64,000 nt of DNA from CAYQVW01 sp964421245 (GTDB taxonomy: Bacteria; Margulisbacteria; WOR-1; XYC2-FULL-46-14). The notes below the pieces were generated by a model. The model had not been told where the DNA came from. It made no database searches and saw nothing but the letters and a program-made list of their open reading frames with translations. Both the position numbers and the translations under genes were made by a program. The stretch lies in NCBI GenBank assembly GCA_964421245.1, contig CAYQVW010000007.1, forward strand, positions 12,594-76,593, in the 5' to 3' direction. Of this stretch, positions 1 through 8,237 are shown piece after piece (position 1 is the first letter of the stretch; every line of letters starts with the position of its first letter).

Positions 1-2
1 TT

Positions 3-80
3 AACAATTTGGTTACATTTATAACTGCAGGATCTCTGATTTTTTTATCTATTATACTGTTGATATCAGTTGTAAGATAA
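3..80 (+). CDS. C-terminal end of an unknown membrane protein (partial)
   Basis: An open frame enters from the left edge and ends in TAA at 78-80. It gives 25 residues, mostly hydrophobic (Ile, Leu, Val, Phe), ending in Val-Val-Arg, which looks like a last transmembrane helix. A strong hairpin follows directly, as expected after a gene end. The rest of the gene lies outside the window, so the family cannot be named. Confidence 0.35.
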   Translation, partial: NNLVTFITAGSLIFLSIILLISVVR

Positions 81-82
81 AA

Positions 83-124
83 AAAAGCTGGGAGACTTAA
101 AACAAATTAAGAATCCCAGCTTTT
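83..124. terminator. Bidirectional intrinsic terminator
   Basis: Arms AAAAGCTGGGA (83-93) and TCCCAGCTTTT (114-124) are perfectly complementary. Inside the loop, CTTAA and TTAAG can pair as well. The A-rich and T-rich edges give a U tract on both strands. It separates the partial gene ending at 80 from the minus-strand gene ending at 133, so it probably serves both. Confidence 0.75.
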
Positions 125-132
125 AGAGAAAT

Positions 133-288
133 CTAGTTCTTCTTTAGGAGTTTGTGTTTTTTAATAACACCCCAAATAACCTTAGTCATCTTAGTAACAG
201 GAATTGGCTTTTTTCCAAAAACATCTTCTAAGGAATCATCAAGTCCTTTGAAATTAACAGTCATCTTCTTTAATCCACCTCTTGGCAT
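133..288 (-). CDS. Tiny SWIB-domain-like protein (51 aa)
   Basis: The ORF reads from ATG at 288 to TAG at 133. A textbook ribosome site (AGGAGGT, about 298-303) lies 9 nt upstream. The 51-residue product begins MPRGGLKKMT and ends in VTKMTKVIWGVIKKHKL plus a Lys-rich tail. That C-terminal pattern (T-K-x-x-W-x-x-I-K-K-H-K-L) matches the core of SWIB/MDM2 domains, which occur as small chromatin- or topoisomerase-associated proteins in bacteria such as chlamydiae. It is much shorter than the usual SWIB domain of about 75 residues, so either only the core is kept or the likeness is partial. Its own promoter overlaps that of accC. Confidence 0.6.
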   Translation of the reverse strand: MPRGGLKKMTVNFKGLDDSLEDVFGKKPIPVTKMTKVIWGVIKKHKLLKKN

Positions 289-310
289 AACAACTTCACC
301 TCCTCGTAAA

Positions 311-339
311 TTGAAAATGTGAGTTTATTATAGTATAAT
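311..339 (+). promoter_or_regulatory. Sigma70-type promoter for the accC operon
   Basis: TTGAAA (311-316), a 17-nt spacer and TATAAT (334-339). Transcription would start about 36 nt before the accC ATG at 382. The leader shows no clear Shine-Dalgarno sequence. Confidence 0.65.
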
Positions 340-355
340 GAAAAGTGGTTTGCAA
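327..355 (-). promoter_or_regulatory. Divergent promoter for the SWIB-like gene
   Basis: On the minus strand TTGCAA (355-350), a 17-nt spacer and TATAAT (332-327). It overlaps the accC promoter face to face, so the two should compete for polymerase. Confidence 0.6.
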
Positions 356-381
356 GGGTTTTTTCTTGTAAACTATAACTT

Positions 382-1719
382 ATGTTTAAGAAAATTTTAA
401 TAGCCAATCGGGGAGAGATCGCACTTAGAATAATTCGGGCGTGCAGAGAACTTAAAATTAAGTCGGTTGCCGTATATTCTGAGGCCGATTCTGATTCACT
501 ACATGTTAAGCTGGCTGACGAAGCGTATTGTATTGGCCCAGCTCCATCCTCACATAGCTACTTAAATATTCATTCAATAATTTCTGCAGCAGAAATCTCT
601 GGGGCTTCTGCAATTCATCCGGGTTATGGATTCTTAGCAGAGAATGCAAAGTTTGTTGAGATTTGTGAAGAACATAATATTAAATTTATTGGACCAAAGA
701 GTTCTGCAATTACAAAAATGGGAGATAAGGCAGTTGCTAAGGAAACAGTTCGATCGGCTGGTGTTCCAGTTGTTCCTGGATCCGATGGAGTAGTAGCGGA
801 CGATCTTTCTGCAAAAAAGATTGCAGCTAAGATTGGCTATCCTGTTTTGGTTAAGGCTAGTGCTGGTGGTGGCGGGAAGGGGATGAGAGTTGTAGAGAAA
901 GAAGAAGATTTGTCCCGATTTATGAAGGCGGCGCAGGTTGAGGCAGAAGCTGCCTTTGGTAACTCGGAGGTTTATATTGAAAAATTCATAGTTAATCCGC
1001 GCCATATAGAGGTGCAGCTGCTTGCAGATGAACATGGCAATGTCGTTCATCTTGGCGAGCGAGATTGTTCAATTCAAAGACGCCATCAAAAATTATTAGA
1101 AGAAGCTCCGTCCCCCGCAGTAAATAAGAGATTAAGGGATCAGCTAGGTAAGGCTGCTATAAAGGCAGCAAAAGCTGTAAATTACTCTAGTGCCGGGACT
1201 GTTGAGTTTATCTTTGACTCCAGAGGGCATTTTTATTTTATGGAAATGAATACTAGAGTACAGGTAGAGCATCCGGTGACAGAGATGATAACCAATATTG
1301 ACATTGTTAAAGAGCAGATAAAGATTGCTCAAGGTGAGCGTCTTACTCTCAAACAGTCAGATGTTAAGTTTAGCGGACATGCGATTGAGCTTAGAATTAA
1401 TGCAGAAAACCCTAGTAAGAAATTTATGCCATCCCCGGGAGATATTTCAGTTTATCTACCACCCGGAGGTCCTGGCATTCGAGTTGATAGTCACGCTTAT
1501 ACTGGCTACACTGTTTTGCCAAACTATGATTCATTAGTCGCTAAGATAATCGTTTGGGGTAAAAATAGATCAGAAGCCATAGACCGGGCTCGCCGAGCTT
1601 TAGAAGAATGTGTTATAGATGGTATTCACACTACAATTCCATTTCATCAAAAAGTAATTGCAAATGAAGCGTTTAATGCTGGGGATGTTACGACCAATTT
1701 TATCGAGAAGCATTTATAA
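382..1719 (+). CDS. accC: Biotin carboxylase subunit of acetyl-CoA carboxylase
   Basis: The product carboxylates biotin on the carrier protein AccB using ATP and bicarbonate, the first half of malonyl-CoA synthesis. At 445 aa it has the normal length. It begins MFKKILIANRGEIALRI, carries the ATP-grasp glycine loop KASAGGGGKGMRV (about residues 158-170) and the catalytic segment EMNTRVQVEHPVTE (about 288-301). The gene leads an operon: nusB follows after 2 nt. The partner accB is not adjacent but lies at 34574-35041 beside efp, so the efp-accB-accC-nusB order common in other bacteria is split here. No frameshift or missing residue is seen. Confidence 0.97.
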   Translation: MFKKILIANRGEIALRIIRACRELKIKSVAVYSEADSDSLHVKLADEAYCIGPAPSSHSYLNIHSIISAAEISGASAIHPGYGFLAENAKFVEICEEHNIKFIGPKSSAITKMGDKAVAKETVRSAGVPVVPGSDGVVADDLSAKKIAAKIGYPVLVKASAGGGGKGMRVVEKEEDLSRFMKAAQVEAEAAFGNSEVYIEKFIVNPRHIEVQLLADEHGNVVHLGERDCSIQRRHQKLLEEAPSPAVNKRLRDQLGKAAIKAAKAVNYSSAGTVEFIFDSRGHFYFMEMNTRVQVEHPVTEMITNIDIVKEQIKIAQGERLTLKQSDVKFSGHAIELRINAENPSKKFMPSPGDISVYLPPGGPGIRVDSHAYTGYTVLPNYDSLVAKIIVWGKNRSEAIDRARRALEECVIDGIHTTIPFHQKVIANEAFNAGDVTTNFIEKHL

Positions 1720-1721
1720 AT

Positions 1722-2123
1722 ATGGGAAAGCGTACTACTGCTAGGCGATTAGCAATGCAGGCTTTGTTTCAAGCAGAGCTTAGCAAGAATACGATTGACC
1801 AGTCATTAGAATATATTTTTGAAAATGATAGTTTCTTAGACGAGACCAAGGATTTTGCAAGAACTCTTGCAGTTGAAACTTATAATAAGAAAGATTCGCT
1901 TGATAAATTAATAACTAATTATTTAAGGGATTGGTCGCTTGATCGTATAAGCGGAGTTGATAGGGCGATCTTGCGTTTGACCTTTTATGAAATGCAGTTA
2001 AAAGAGAATCCAGAGAATGTTGTAATTAATGAGGCACTAAATTTGGCAAAGAAGTATTCTGAGCCAAATTCAATTAAATTTATTAATGGTGTATTGGGGG
2101 CGTATTTAAAAAATGTGGGATAA
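1722..2123 (+). CDS. nusB: Transcription antitermination factor NusB
   Basis: All-helical RNA-binding protein that with NusE (S10) binds boxA in rRNA leaders and prevents early termination. The product is 133 aa, normal length, starting MGKRTTARRLAMQALFQAEL, the family's N-terminal signature, with the typical SLDRISGVDRAILRL (about residues 68-82) and the ending FINGVLGAYLKNV. It lies 2 nt after accC and overlaps the next gene by 11 nt, so it is translated from the same message. Confidence 0.95.
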   Translation: MGKRTTARRLAMQALFQAELSKNTIDQSLEYIFENDSFLDETKDFARTLAVETYNKKDSLDKLITNYLRDWSLDRISGVDRAILRLTFYEMQLKENPENVVINEALNLAKKYSEPNSIKFINGVLGAYLKNVG

Positions 2124-3576
2124 AGAGCAATTAAAAGAATTTATTACCGATAAGTTGAAAGACAATAAGTTTATTGTAGTGGCCAATCGTGAACCATATA
2201 TTCATCGTTACGGGGTAGATGGGATAGATTGTATTAAGCCGGCCTCTGGTGTTACGACCTCCCTTGATCCTGTTTTACAAGCCTGTAATGGAGTTTGGGT
2301 TGCACATGGTAGTGGTGATGCAGACAAAAAGGTAGTTGATGGTAAAGATAGGGTATCCGTCCCGCCAGATAATCCGACTTACACTTTGCGCCGTGTTTGG
2401 ATGAATAAAAAAGAAGAAAACGGTTATTATTATGGTTTTTCCAATGAGACCCTTTGGCCCCTTTGTCATATTGTTTATACTAAACCTAAGTTTTGCGAAC
2501 AGGATTGGGATTACTACAAAGCAATAAATCGACGTTTTGCAGATACCATATTAGATGAAATTGGTGATGGAGAGGCTTTTGTTTTTTTACAAGATTATCA
2601 CTTAAGCTTAGTTCCTCAAATGATCAAAGAGGCAAAGCCAAATACAAAAGTGGCTCAGTTTTGGCATATTCCATGGCCCAATCCAGAAGCCTTTAGAATT
2701 TGTCCCTGGAAAGAAGAGATTTTGGAAGGATTATTAGGGAATGATCTTTTAGGTTTTCATATCCATTATCACGTTGATAATTTTCTTGAAACAATTAACC
2801 AGGTATTGGAGGCCAAGGTTGATAAAAGTTCTTCTACCGTTATTTATAAGGGCAGAGAAACACAAATAAAACCGTATCCAATTTCAATTGATTATAAAAA
2901 AATCGAAGAATTTTCTAAAACTGATGAGTGCAAACAGATTTCAGAACGCCTAAAACATGATTTAGACCTCAATTTTAAATATTTGGGAATTGGGGTTGAT
3001 CGTATTGACTACACCAAAGGATTAGTTGAAAAGTTTGAGGCAATTGACCGCTTTTTAGAAAAATACCCGCAATACCATGGTCAATTTACTTATGTTCAAG
3101 TTGGAGCATTGAGTCGTATTCATCTGGATAGTTATAAAGAGATCAATGATAATATGAACAACATAGTTGAGAAGATTAATTGGAAGTATTCTTCTGACCA
3201 CTGGGTTCCAATTGTATTAATCAGAAGACACTTAACCCCAAAGGAATTAATTGGTTTGTATAAATTAGCCGATCTGTGTATTGTCTCCTCACTTCATGAT
3301 GGAATGAATCTTGTTGCTAAAGAATTTATAGCTGCAGTTGAGTCAGACAAGTCTCTTATTCTTTCTCAGTTTACTGGTGCAGCTCGTGAATTGGCTGATG
3401 CCTTTTTTATAAATCCTTATGAGCCAAATGGTTTTGCCGATGCGATAAGGGATGCAATTGAATTGCCTAGAAAGGAAAAAGTAGAGCGCATGAAGCGCAT
3501 GAAGGAAATTGTTGCAGAGAATAATATCTATACTTGGGCTGCAAAGATTATCCAATCTCTATTAAAAATTAGCTAA
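2113..3576 (+). CDS. otsA: GT20 glycosyltransferase, trehalose-6-phosphate synthase type
   Basis: A GT20-family enzyme that should transfer glucose from a nucleotide sugar to glucose-6-phosphate, giving trehalose-6-phosphate. The 487-aa product shows the GT20 N-terminus KFIVVANREPYIHRY, the FLQDYHLSLVP and FWHIPWPNPEAFR segments, IGVDRIDYTKGL and, near the C-terminus, SSLHDGMNLVAKEF. Several motifs differ from E. coli OtsA (IPWPNPEAFR instead of IPFPSSEIFR type). It belongs to a divergent clade in which the acceptor could also be another phosphate such as glycerol-3-phosphate (inference). It overlaps nusB by 11 nt, and the phosphatase gene starts on its stop codon (TAATG). Confidence 0.85.
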   Translation: MWDKEQLKEFITDKLKDNKFIVVANREPYIHRYGVDGIDCIKPASGVTTSLDPVLQACNGVWVAHGSGDADKKVVDGKDRVSVPPDNPTYTLRRVWMNKKEENGYYYGFSNETLWPLCHIVYTKPKFCEQDWDYYKAINRRFADTILDEIGDGEAFVFLQDYHLSLVPQMIKEAKPNTKVAQFWHIPWPNPEAFRICPWKEEILEGLLGNDLLGFHIHYHVDNFLETINQVLEAKVDKSSSTVIYKGRETQIKPYPISIDYKKIEEFSKTDECKQISERLKHDLDLNFKYLGIGVDRIDYTKGLVEKFEAIDRFLEKYPQYHGQFTYVQVGALSRIHLDSYKEINDNMNNIVEKINWKYSSDHWVPIVLIRRHLTPKELIGLYKLADLCIVSSLHDGMNLVAKEFIAAVESDKSLILSQFTGAARELADAFFINPYEPNGFADAIRDAIELPRKEKVERMKRMKEIVAENNIYTWAAKIIQSLLKIS

Positions 3577-4328
3577 TGAATAAAAAGATATTCTTATTTC
3601 TGGATTATGATGGAACACTAACACCAATTGTTTCTAAACCTCATTTGGCAAGGCTGAGTTCTTCTCGCCGCGCTAAATTAAAAAAACTGGCTCGCAATAA
3701 AAACATAAAAATAGCAATAGTTACCGGTCGATCTCAAGAAAATGTAAAATCAATGGTTAAAATACCGGGTATCCATTATATAGGTAATCATGGCTTTAGA
3801 ATTGACAGGTGGGTTCATCCCAAAGCCCGCATAGCCAAAAAACACATAAAAAAGATTTTGGAGCAGCTCAAAAAAAAGCTTAATAAGATTAAGGGAATCA
3901 TATATGAGGATAAGGGATTTACAGCAAGTGTCCATTATCGACTTGTCAAGACTAGCGCAAGTGGCAGAGAAGTAATGTCAAATGTTGATCGGGTTTTTGA
4001 AGTTTTTAATGAGATAGTTAGTCCATATTTAAGAAAGAAAAAAGTAAAGGTTACCTATGGAAAGAAAATTCTTGAACTTCGGCCTCCCGTATCTTGGGAT
4101 AAGGGTAAAGCGGTCTTACAATTATTAAATAAAAGTAAGAATAAGAGATATTTTCCAATTTATATTGGTGATGATACGACAGATGAAGATGCCTTTGCCG
4201 CCCTAAGTGGTCGCGGACAAACAATTTGTGTGGGGAAAAGGGTGGGGACCAATGCAAAAATGTGTTTGGATTCAATCGAGGCTGTGTATCGTTTTTTTGA
4301 TACCCTTCTTGAGAGAGAAAAAACTTAA
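3576..4328 (+). CDS. otsB: Trehalose-6-phosphate phosphatase (HAD family)
   Basis: Removes the phosphate from the product of the preceding synthase. The 250-aa protein carries HAD motif I, LDYDGTLTPI (about residues 9-18, catalytic Asp pair), motif II IVTGRS, a Lys-rich middle, and motif IV IGDDTTDEDAF (about 195-205). The start ATG overlaps the otsA stop by one base, indicating translational coupling. If the upstream enzyme makes a different sugar phosphate, this phosphatase would follow that specificity. Length is ordinary for OtsB. Confidence 0.9.
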   Translation: MNKKIFLFLDYDGTLTPIVSKPHLARLSSSRRAKLKKLARNKNIKIAIVTGRSQENVKSMVKIPGIHYIGNHGFRIDRWVHPKARIAKKHIKKILEQLKKKLNKIKGIIYEDKGFTASVHYRLVKTSASGREVMSNVDRVFEVFNEIVSPYLRKKKVKVTYGKKILELRPPVSWDKGKAVLQLLNKSKNKRYFPIYIGDDTTDEDAFAALSGRGQTICVGKRVGTNAKMCLDSIEAVYRFFDTLLEREKT

Positions 4329-4358
4329 TACTTGAAAGTTGGATTATTCTATGATTAA

Positions 4359-5105
4359 ATGGATCGCATAATGGAATCAACCGAGCAGTCTTTTAAATTA
4401 TCACCTTTCAATAAGTCAAAAAGACCGTTTTGTTTTTTGACTTCATCTGTCTTGGTTATTTTAACCGGTAAAAAAGCACATCATCTTAAAGGGTTTGTTG
4501 AGAAGCTTAGAACAATGGATGGTAACGTCATTTTCTACCATATTCATAATTCTTATCGAGAATATCATTTTGCACCAGGTAAATATACCAATGATTTTGC
4601 ATATTGGATTGGTGAAGCCTTGGGGGAGAGCACCTTAGCTGAGAAGATTGCGAATATTGAGATAGGAGAGTTTACAAGTTTAATAGCGTTAAGAGATAAA
4701 ATTGTTGCTGTGGTAGAACAGTATTTAGAGTCTGCAGTTGAGATAAGGCGGTCAGCTCCGGGAAAAGAATTTTATTTTTGCCGCAATATAAGCTTTGTCA
4801 TGCCAACAAAATATGAGGTGAATAGTTTAGATGAGTTTTGTGAGGCAATAAAAAAAGTTGGGATGCGCTCGCTGTATTACCACTTTTTTGAGGCCCGATT
4901 ACGTTTGGGGCATAAATCAAATGACTTCTCTGAGTGGATCAATAGTGATTTAACTGGATATGATGATTTGGCCGAGAAAATTGAGCGGCTTAATCCCTAT
5001 TTATATACTTTGGATGAACTAAGAGATAAGATTATTGATTTGATTGAAGAAAAGACAAAATTACCAATAGTGAGGAAAATGAAAAAATGGCTGCACTTAA
5101 GTTAG
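4359..5105 (+). CDS. DUF5752 family protein, duplicated domain
   Basis: A 248-aa protein I assign to DUF5752, a family of unknown biochemistry often found beside trehalose glycosyltransferases. Two similar halves are visible. The first holds SVLVILTGKKAHHLKGFVEK (about 31-50), IFYHIHNSY and NDFAYWIGEALGE. The second holds LDEFCEAIKKVGMRSLYYHF and NDFSEWINSDL, each followed by an AEKIxx-(L/I)xxLRDKI segment. It overlaps the start of the next glycosyltransferase by 19 nt, suggesting joint function. An in-frame ATG at 4371 is an alternative start. No catalytic motif is recognised. Confidence 0.75.
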   Translation: MDRIMESTEQSFKLSPFNKSKRPFCFLTSSVLVILTGKKAHHLKGFVEKLRTMDGNVIFYHIHNSYREYHFAPGKYTNDFAYWIGEALGESTLAEKIANIEIGEFTSLIALRDKIVAVVEQYLESAVEIRRSAPGKEFYFCRNISFVMPTKYEVNSLDEFCEAIKKVGMRSLYYHFFEARLRLGHKSNDFSEWINSDLTGYDDLAEKIERLNPYLYTLDELRDKIIDLIEEKTKLPIVRKMKKWLHLS

Positions 5106-6316
5106 AAGATTACGCAAAGATAATTCGCTCGCAAAATGTGGACGAGATTCATCTTCTGGCTGAGCGGGTTGCGGGTACCACTCTTAAAATGGTCAATTCG
5201 ACCTTGGTTGGTGGTGGGGTAGCCGAGATAATGAATCGTTTGGTCCCTCTTATTAATGAAGTTGGAGTCAAAACTAAATGGGAAGTTATTAAAGGTAGTA
5301 GTGACTTCTTTAACGTTACAAAGGGATTCCATAATGCTTTGCATGGTAACCGAATGGAAGTTAACGATAAGATTTTTGAGATTTTTAATAATACAAATGA
5401 AGAAAACAGAAAAAATATGGATTTTTCTGAAGATGTAATAGTTATTCATGATCCGCAACCTGCTCCTTTAATTAAATCGAAGAAGGAAAGTCACGCAAAG
5501 TGGGTATGGAGATGCCATATTGATCTTTCTCATCCACAGGACGAGGTTTGGAACTTTTTAAAACAGTACGTTTCACAATATGATGCTTCAATTTTCTCAG
5601 CTCCGTGGTTTTCAAAGAGTTTGCCAAATCCTCAATATTTTATAACTCCGTCTATTGATCCCTTAACTGAAAAAAATAGAGAATTAACTAAAGCAGAAAT
5701 TGATGGTGTTATGAGAAAGTTTAATATTCCAAGAGATAAGCCGATAATTTGTCAAATATCTCGTTTTGATTACTTAAAAGATCCAATTGGGGTAATTCAA
5801 GCCTATAAGTTGGTAAAAAAACACGTTGATTGCAGATTGATTTTAGCGGGTGGAGCGGCAACAGATGATCCAGAAGGGGCAAAGGTATTAGATGATGTGC
5901 GCAATAGTGCTGATGGGGATCCAGATATCATTATTCTATCGCTTCCTCCTTTTTCTGATTTTGAGATAAATGCATTGCAGCGTGCTTCTGATATTGTTTT
6001 ACAAAAATCCCTAAGAGAAGGGTTTGGCTTGACAGTAACTGAAGCAATGTGGAAGGGTAAGCCGGTTATTGCAAGTGCTGTTGGTGGAATAACTCTCCAA
6101 ATTATTCATAATTTTACCGGTATTTTAGTACACTCTATTGAGGGTGCTGCTTATCAGATTCGCTATTTACTTAATAATCCAGAGATTGCCAAAAAGCTTG
6201 GTAGTTATGCTAAGGACCAAGTAAGAGAGAAATTTCTAATAACGCGCAGTTTGCGTAATTATCTACTTCTTTTGATTGCGGTTCACCACCCAGGAGAGAA
6301 CGTCGTACACTTCTAA
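5087..6316 (+). CDS. treT: GT4 glycosyltransferase, TreT-like trehalose synthase
   Basis: Likely joins an NDP-glucose to free glucose (reversibly) to make trehalose. The 409-aa product has the TreT-type N-terminus (VAGTTLKMVNSTLVGGGVAE, about 27-46, the donor/acceptor glycine loop), VIVIHDPQPAPLI, ICQISRFDYLKDPIGVIQAY, and the GT4 E-x7-E signature in KSLREGFGLTVTEAMWKGKP (about 306-325). The family assignment is good; the exact sugar pair is inferred. It ends the accC operon. With otsA/otsB in the same operon this gives two independent routes to the same or related disaccharides. Confidence 0.82.
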   Translation: MAALKLEDYAKIIRSQNVDEIHLLAERVAGTTLKMVNSTLVGGGVAEIMNRLVPLINEVGVKTKWEVIKGSSDFFNVTKGFHNALHGNRMEVNDKIFEIFNNTNEENRKNMDFSEDVIVIHDPQPAPLIKSKKESHAKWVWRCHIDLSHPQDEVWNFLKQYVSQYDASIFSAPWFSKSLPNPQYFITPSIDPLTEKNRELTKAEIDGVMRKFNIPRDKPIICQISRFDYLKDPIGVIQAYKLVKKHVDCRLILAGGAATDDPEGAKVLDDVRNSADGDPDIIILSLPPFSDFEINALQRASDIVLQKSLREGFGLTVTEAMWKGKPVIASAVGGITLQIIHNFTGILVHSIEGAAYQIRYLLNNPEIAKKLGSYAKDQVREKFLITRSLRNYLLLLIAVHHPGENVVHF

Positions 6317-6321
6317 AATCA

Positions 6322-6350
6322 TTGAAAATAGACCCATTTATTAGTATAAT
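6322..6350 (+). promoter_or_regulatory. Promoter of the rib operon, leaderless arrangement
   Basis: TTGAAA (6322-6327), a 17-nt spacer and TATAAT (6345-6350). The ribE ATG follows after 6 nt at 6357, so transcription should begin at or beside the start codon. There is no space for an FMN riboswitch. Confidence 0.75.
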
Positions 6351-6356
6351 TAGTAT

Positions 6357-7016
6357 ATGTTTACAGGTATTATTGAAGAGATCGGGGTTGTTTCTTCTAT
6401 TATTAATAAAGGACCGCATAAAAAGCTAACTATCCACGCTAAGAAAATTGTATCGGACCTTAAAATTGGGGATAGTATTAGTGTTAATGGTGTTTGTTTA
6501 ACCGCTGTGAATAAGGGAAGAAATAATTTTACGGTGGATGCGGTAACCGAGAGCCTGATGCTATCGAATATTTCTGACTTAGCAATTGGAAGTTCGGTGA
6601 ATTTGGAAAGAGCTTTATCAGTAGTTGATCGTATAGGTGGTCACATAGTCTCTGGCCACGTAGATGGAATTGGTGTGTTAAAAGGAAAAATAGATAAGGG
6701 AACTCACTTTGATTTTGAAATAGAATTTCCAAATGAGTTTTCTCGTTATATGGTTATGAAGGGCTCTATTGCACTAGATGGAGTTAGTTTGACTATTACC
6801 TCAGTTGAAAAAAATAGAATACGATTATCAATTATTCCTCATACCCTAAAGACCACAACTTTGGGGGAAAAGCGTCTTGGCGAAAAAATAAATCTTGAAT
6901 TGGATATTCTAGGAAAATATGTCGAGAGTCTTCTACTTCGAGAAAAACCACAGGGAGTTACTGAAGAGATGATGTCTAGGGTTGGTTTTATCCCCATCGG
7001 AATTGTAGAAAATTGA
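6357..7016 (+). CDS. ribE: Riboflavin synthase, alpha chain
   Basis: Converts two molecules of dimethyl-ribityllumazine to riboflavin. The 219-aa protein has the two internal lumazine-binding repeats: MFTGIIEEIG with DSISVNGVCLTA in the first, and GHIVSGHVDGIG with GSIALDGVSLTI in the second. The usual length is about 200-220 aa. It is the first gene of a long operon. The downstream gene starts on or just after its stop codon. Regulation by a riboswitch is unlikely because the promoter lies directly before the ATG. Confidence 0.96.
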   Translation: MFTGIIEEIGVVSSIINKGPHKKLTIHAKKIVSDLKIGDSISVNGVCLTAVNKGRNNFTVDAVTESLMLSNISDLAIGSSVNLERALSVVDRIGGHIVSGHVDGIGVLKGKIDKGTHFDFEIEFPNEFSRYMVMKGSIALDGVSLTITSVEKNRIRLSIIPHTLKTTTLGEKRLGEKINLELDILGKYVESLLLREKPQGVTEEMMSRVGFIPIGIVEN

Positions 7017-7027
7017 CTAATTCTGCT

Positions 7028-8236
7028 ATGAAATTAAATAAAATAGAAGAAGCCATAAAAGAAATTCAAAGCGGTCGCATGATAATTGTGGTTGATGATA
7101 AAAAGCGTGAGAACGAAGGTGATCTAGTTATGGCTGCCTCCAAGGTTACTCCAGAAAGTATTAACTTTATGATCTCAAACGGAAAAGGTTTGGTCTGTGT
7201 TCCAATAACAACTGATCGGGCAGTGGATTTAGACCTAAGCCAGATGGTTAAGAAAAATAGTGAACAGATGCGTACCGCTTTTACCGAATCGGTTGATGCT
7301 GCATCTGCCTATGGTGTTACTACTGGCATTTCGGCTCAGGACCGAGCAAAAACTATTGAGGTTATTATCAATCCAAAATCAAAACCAGCTGATTTAAATC
7401 GTCCGGGACATCTTTTTCCTCTTATTGCAAAAGAGGGAGGAACATTAAAAAGAGCTGGGCATACTGAGGCGGCAGTTGATTTGGCAGTTTTGTCTGGATT
7501 ATATTCTGCTGGCATTATTTGTGAAATTATCAAAGAAGATGGAAAAATGGCTCGTCTTCCGGATTTAATTAAATTTGCAAAAAAACACAAACTAAAAATA
7601 ATTTCCATTGCTGACTTGATTAAATATAGAATGAAGAATGAGAAGCTTGTGCGCAGAGTTTCGGAAGTAAAGCTTCCGACAAAATTTGGTTCTTTTAAAG
7701 CAATTGTATACGAGGATCTATTGAGTGGAGAACATCACATTGCTCTAGTAAAAGGAAAAGTAGCCGGAAAAAGGAATGTTCTCGTTCGTGTTCATTCCGA
7801 ATGTTTAACAGGAGATATTTTTGGTTCCTGCCGTTGTGATTGTGGGGAGCAACTAGGAGCTGCGTTAGAAAAAATAGAATTCTCTGGTGAAGGGGTTTTG
7901 CTTTATATGAGGCAAGAAGGGCGTGGTATAGGATTGATTAACAAGCTAAAAGCTTATGCTCTGCAAGATAAAGGTTTAGATACGGTTGAGGCCAACCATA
8001 AGCTTGGTTTTGCTGCCGATTTAAGAGATTATGGTACAGGTGCTCAGGTCTTAGTTGATCTTGGTCTTTCAAGTATTCGTTTGTTAACAAATAATCCGCG
8101 TAAAGTGGTTGGTTTAGATGGATATGGTTTGAAGATTTCTGAGCGTGTTTCACTAGAAATGAAACCAAATAAATTTAATAAAGAGTATTTAAAAACAAAG
8201 TCAAAAAAATTAGGACATATTCTAAGGAGGATATAA
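7028..8236 (+). CDS. ribBA: Bifunctional DHBP synthase / GTP cyclohydrolase II
   Basis: Catalyses both entry reactions of riboflavin synthesis. Residues 1-200 are RibB, with DDKKRENEGDLVMAA and the RPGHLFPLIAKEGG and GHTEAAVDLA segments. The rest is RibA, with the zinc site GSCRCDCGEQL and RQEGRGIGLINK. I place the start at the ATG at 7028 (MKLNKIEEAI), where the family normally begins. A TTG at 7013 overlapping the ribE stop is the alternative and would add five residues. ribH follows after 1 nt with a GGAGG site. RibD, needed for the middle steps, is not in the window. Confidence 0.95.
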   Translation: MKLNKIEEAIKEIQSGRMIIVVDDKKRENEGDLVMAASKVTPESINFMISNGKGLVCVPITTDRAVDLDLSQMVKKNSEQMRTAFTESVDAASAYGVTTGISAQDRAKTIEVIINPKSKPADLNRPGHLFPLIAKEGGTLKRAGHTEAAVDLAVLSGLYSAGIICEIIKEDGKMARLPDLIKFAKKHKLKIISIADLIKYRMKNEKLVRRVSEVKLPTKFGSFKAIVYEDLLSGEHHIALVKGKVAGKRNVLVRVHSECLTGDIFGSCRCDCGEQLGAALEKIEFSGEGVLLYMRQEGRGIGLINKLKAYALQDKGLDTVEANHKLGFAADLRDYGTGAQVLVDLGLSSIRLLTNNPRKVVGLDGYGLKISERVSLEMKPNKFNKEYLKTKSKKLGHILRRI

Positions 8237-8237
8237 A

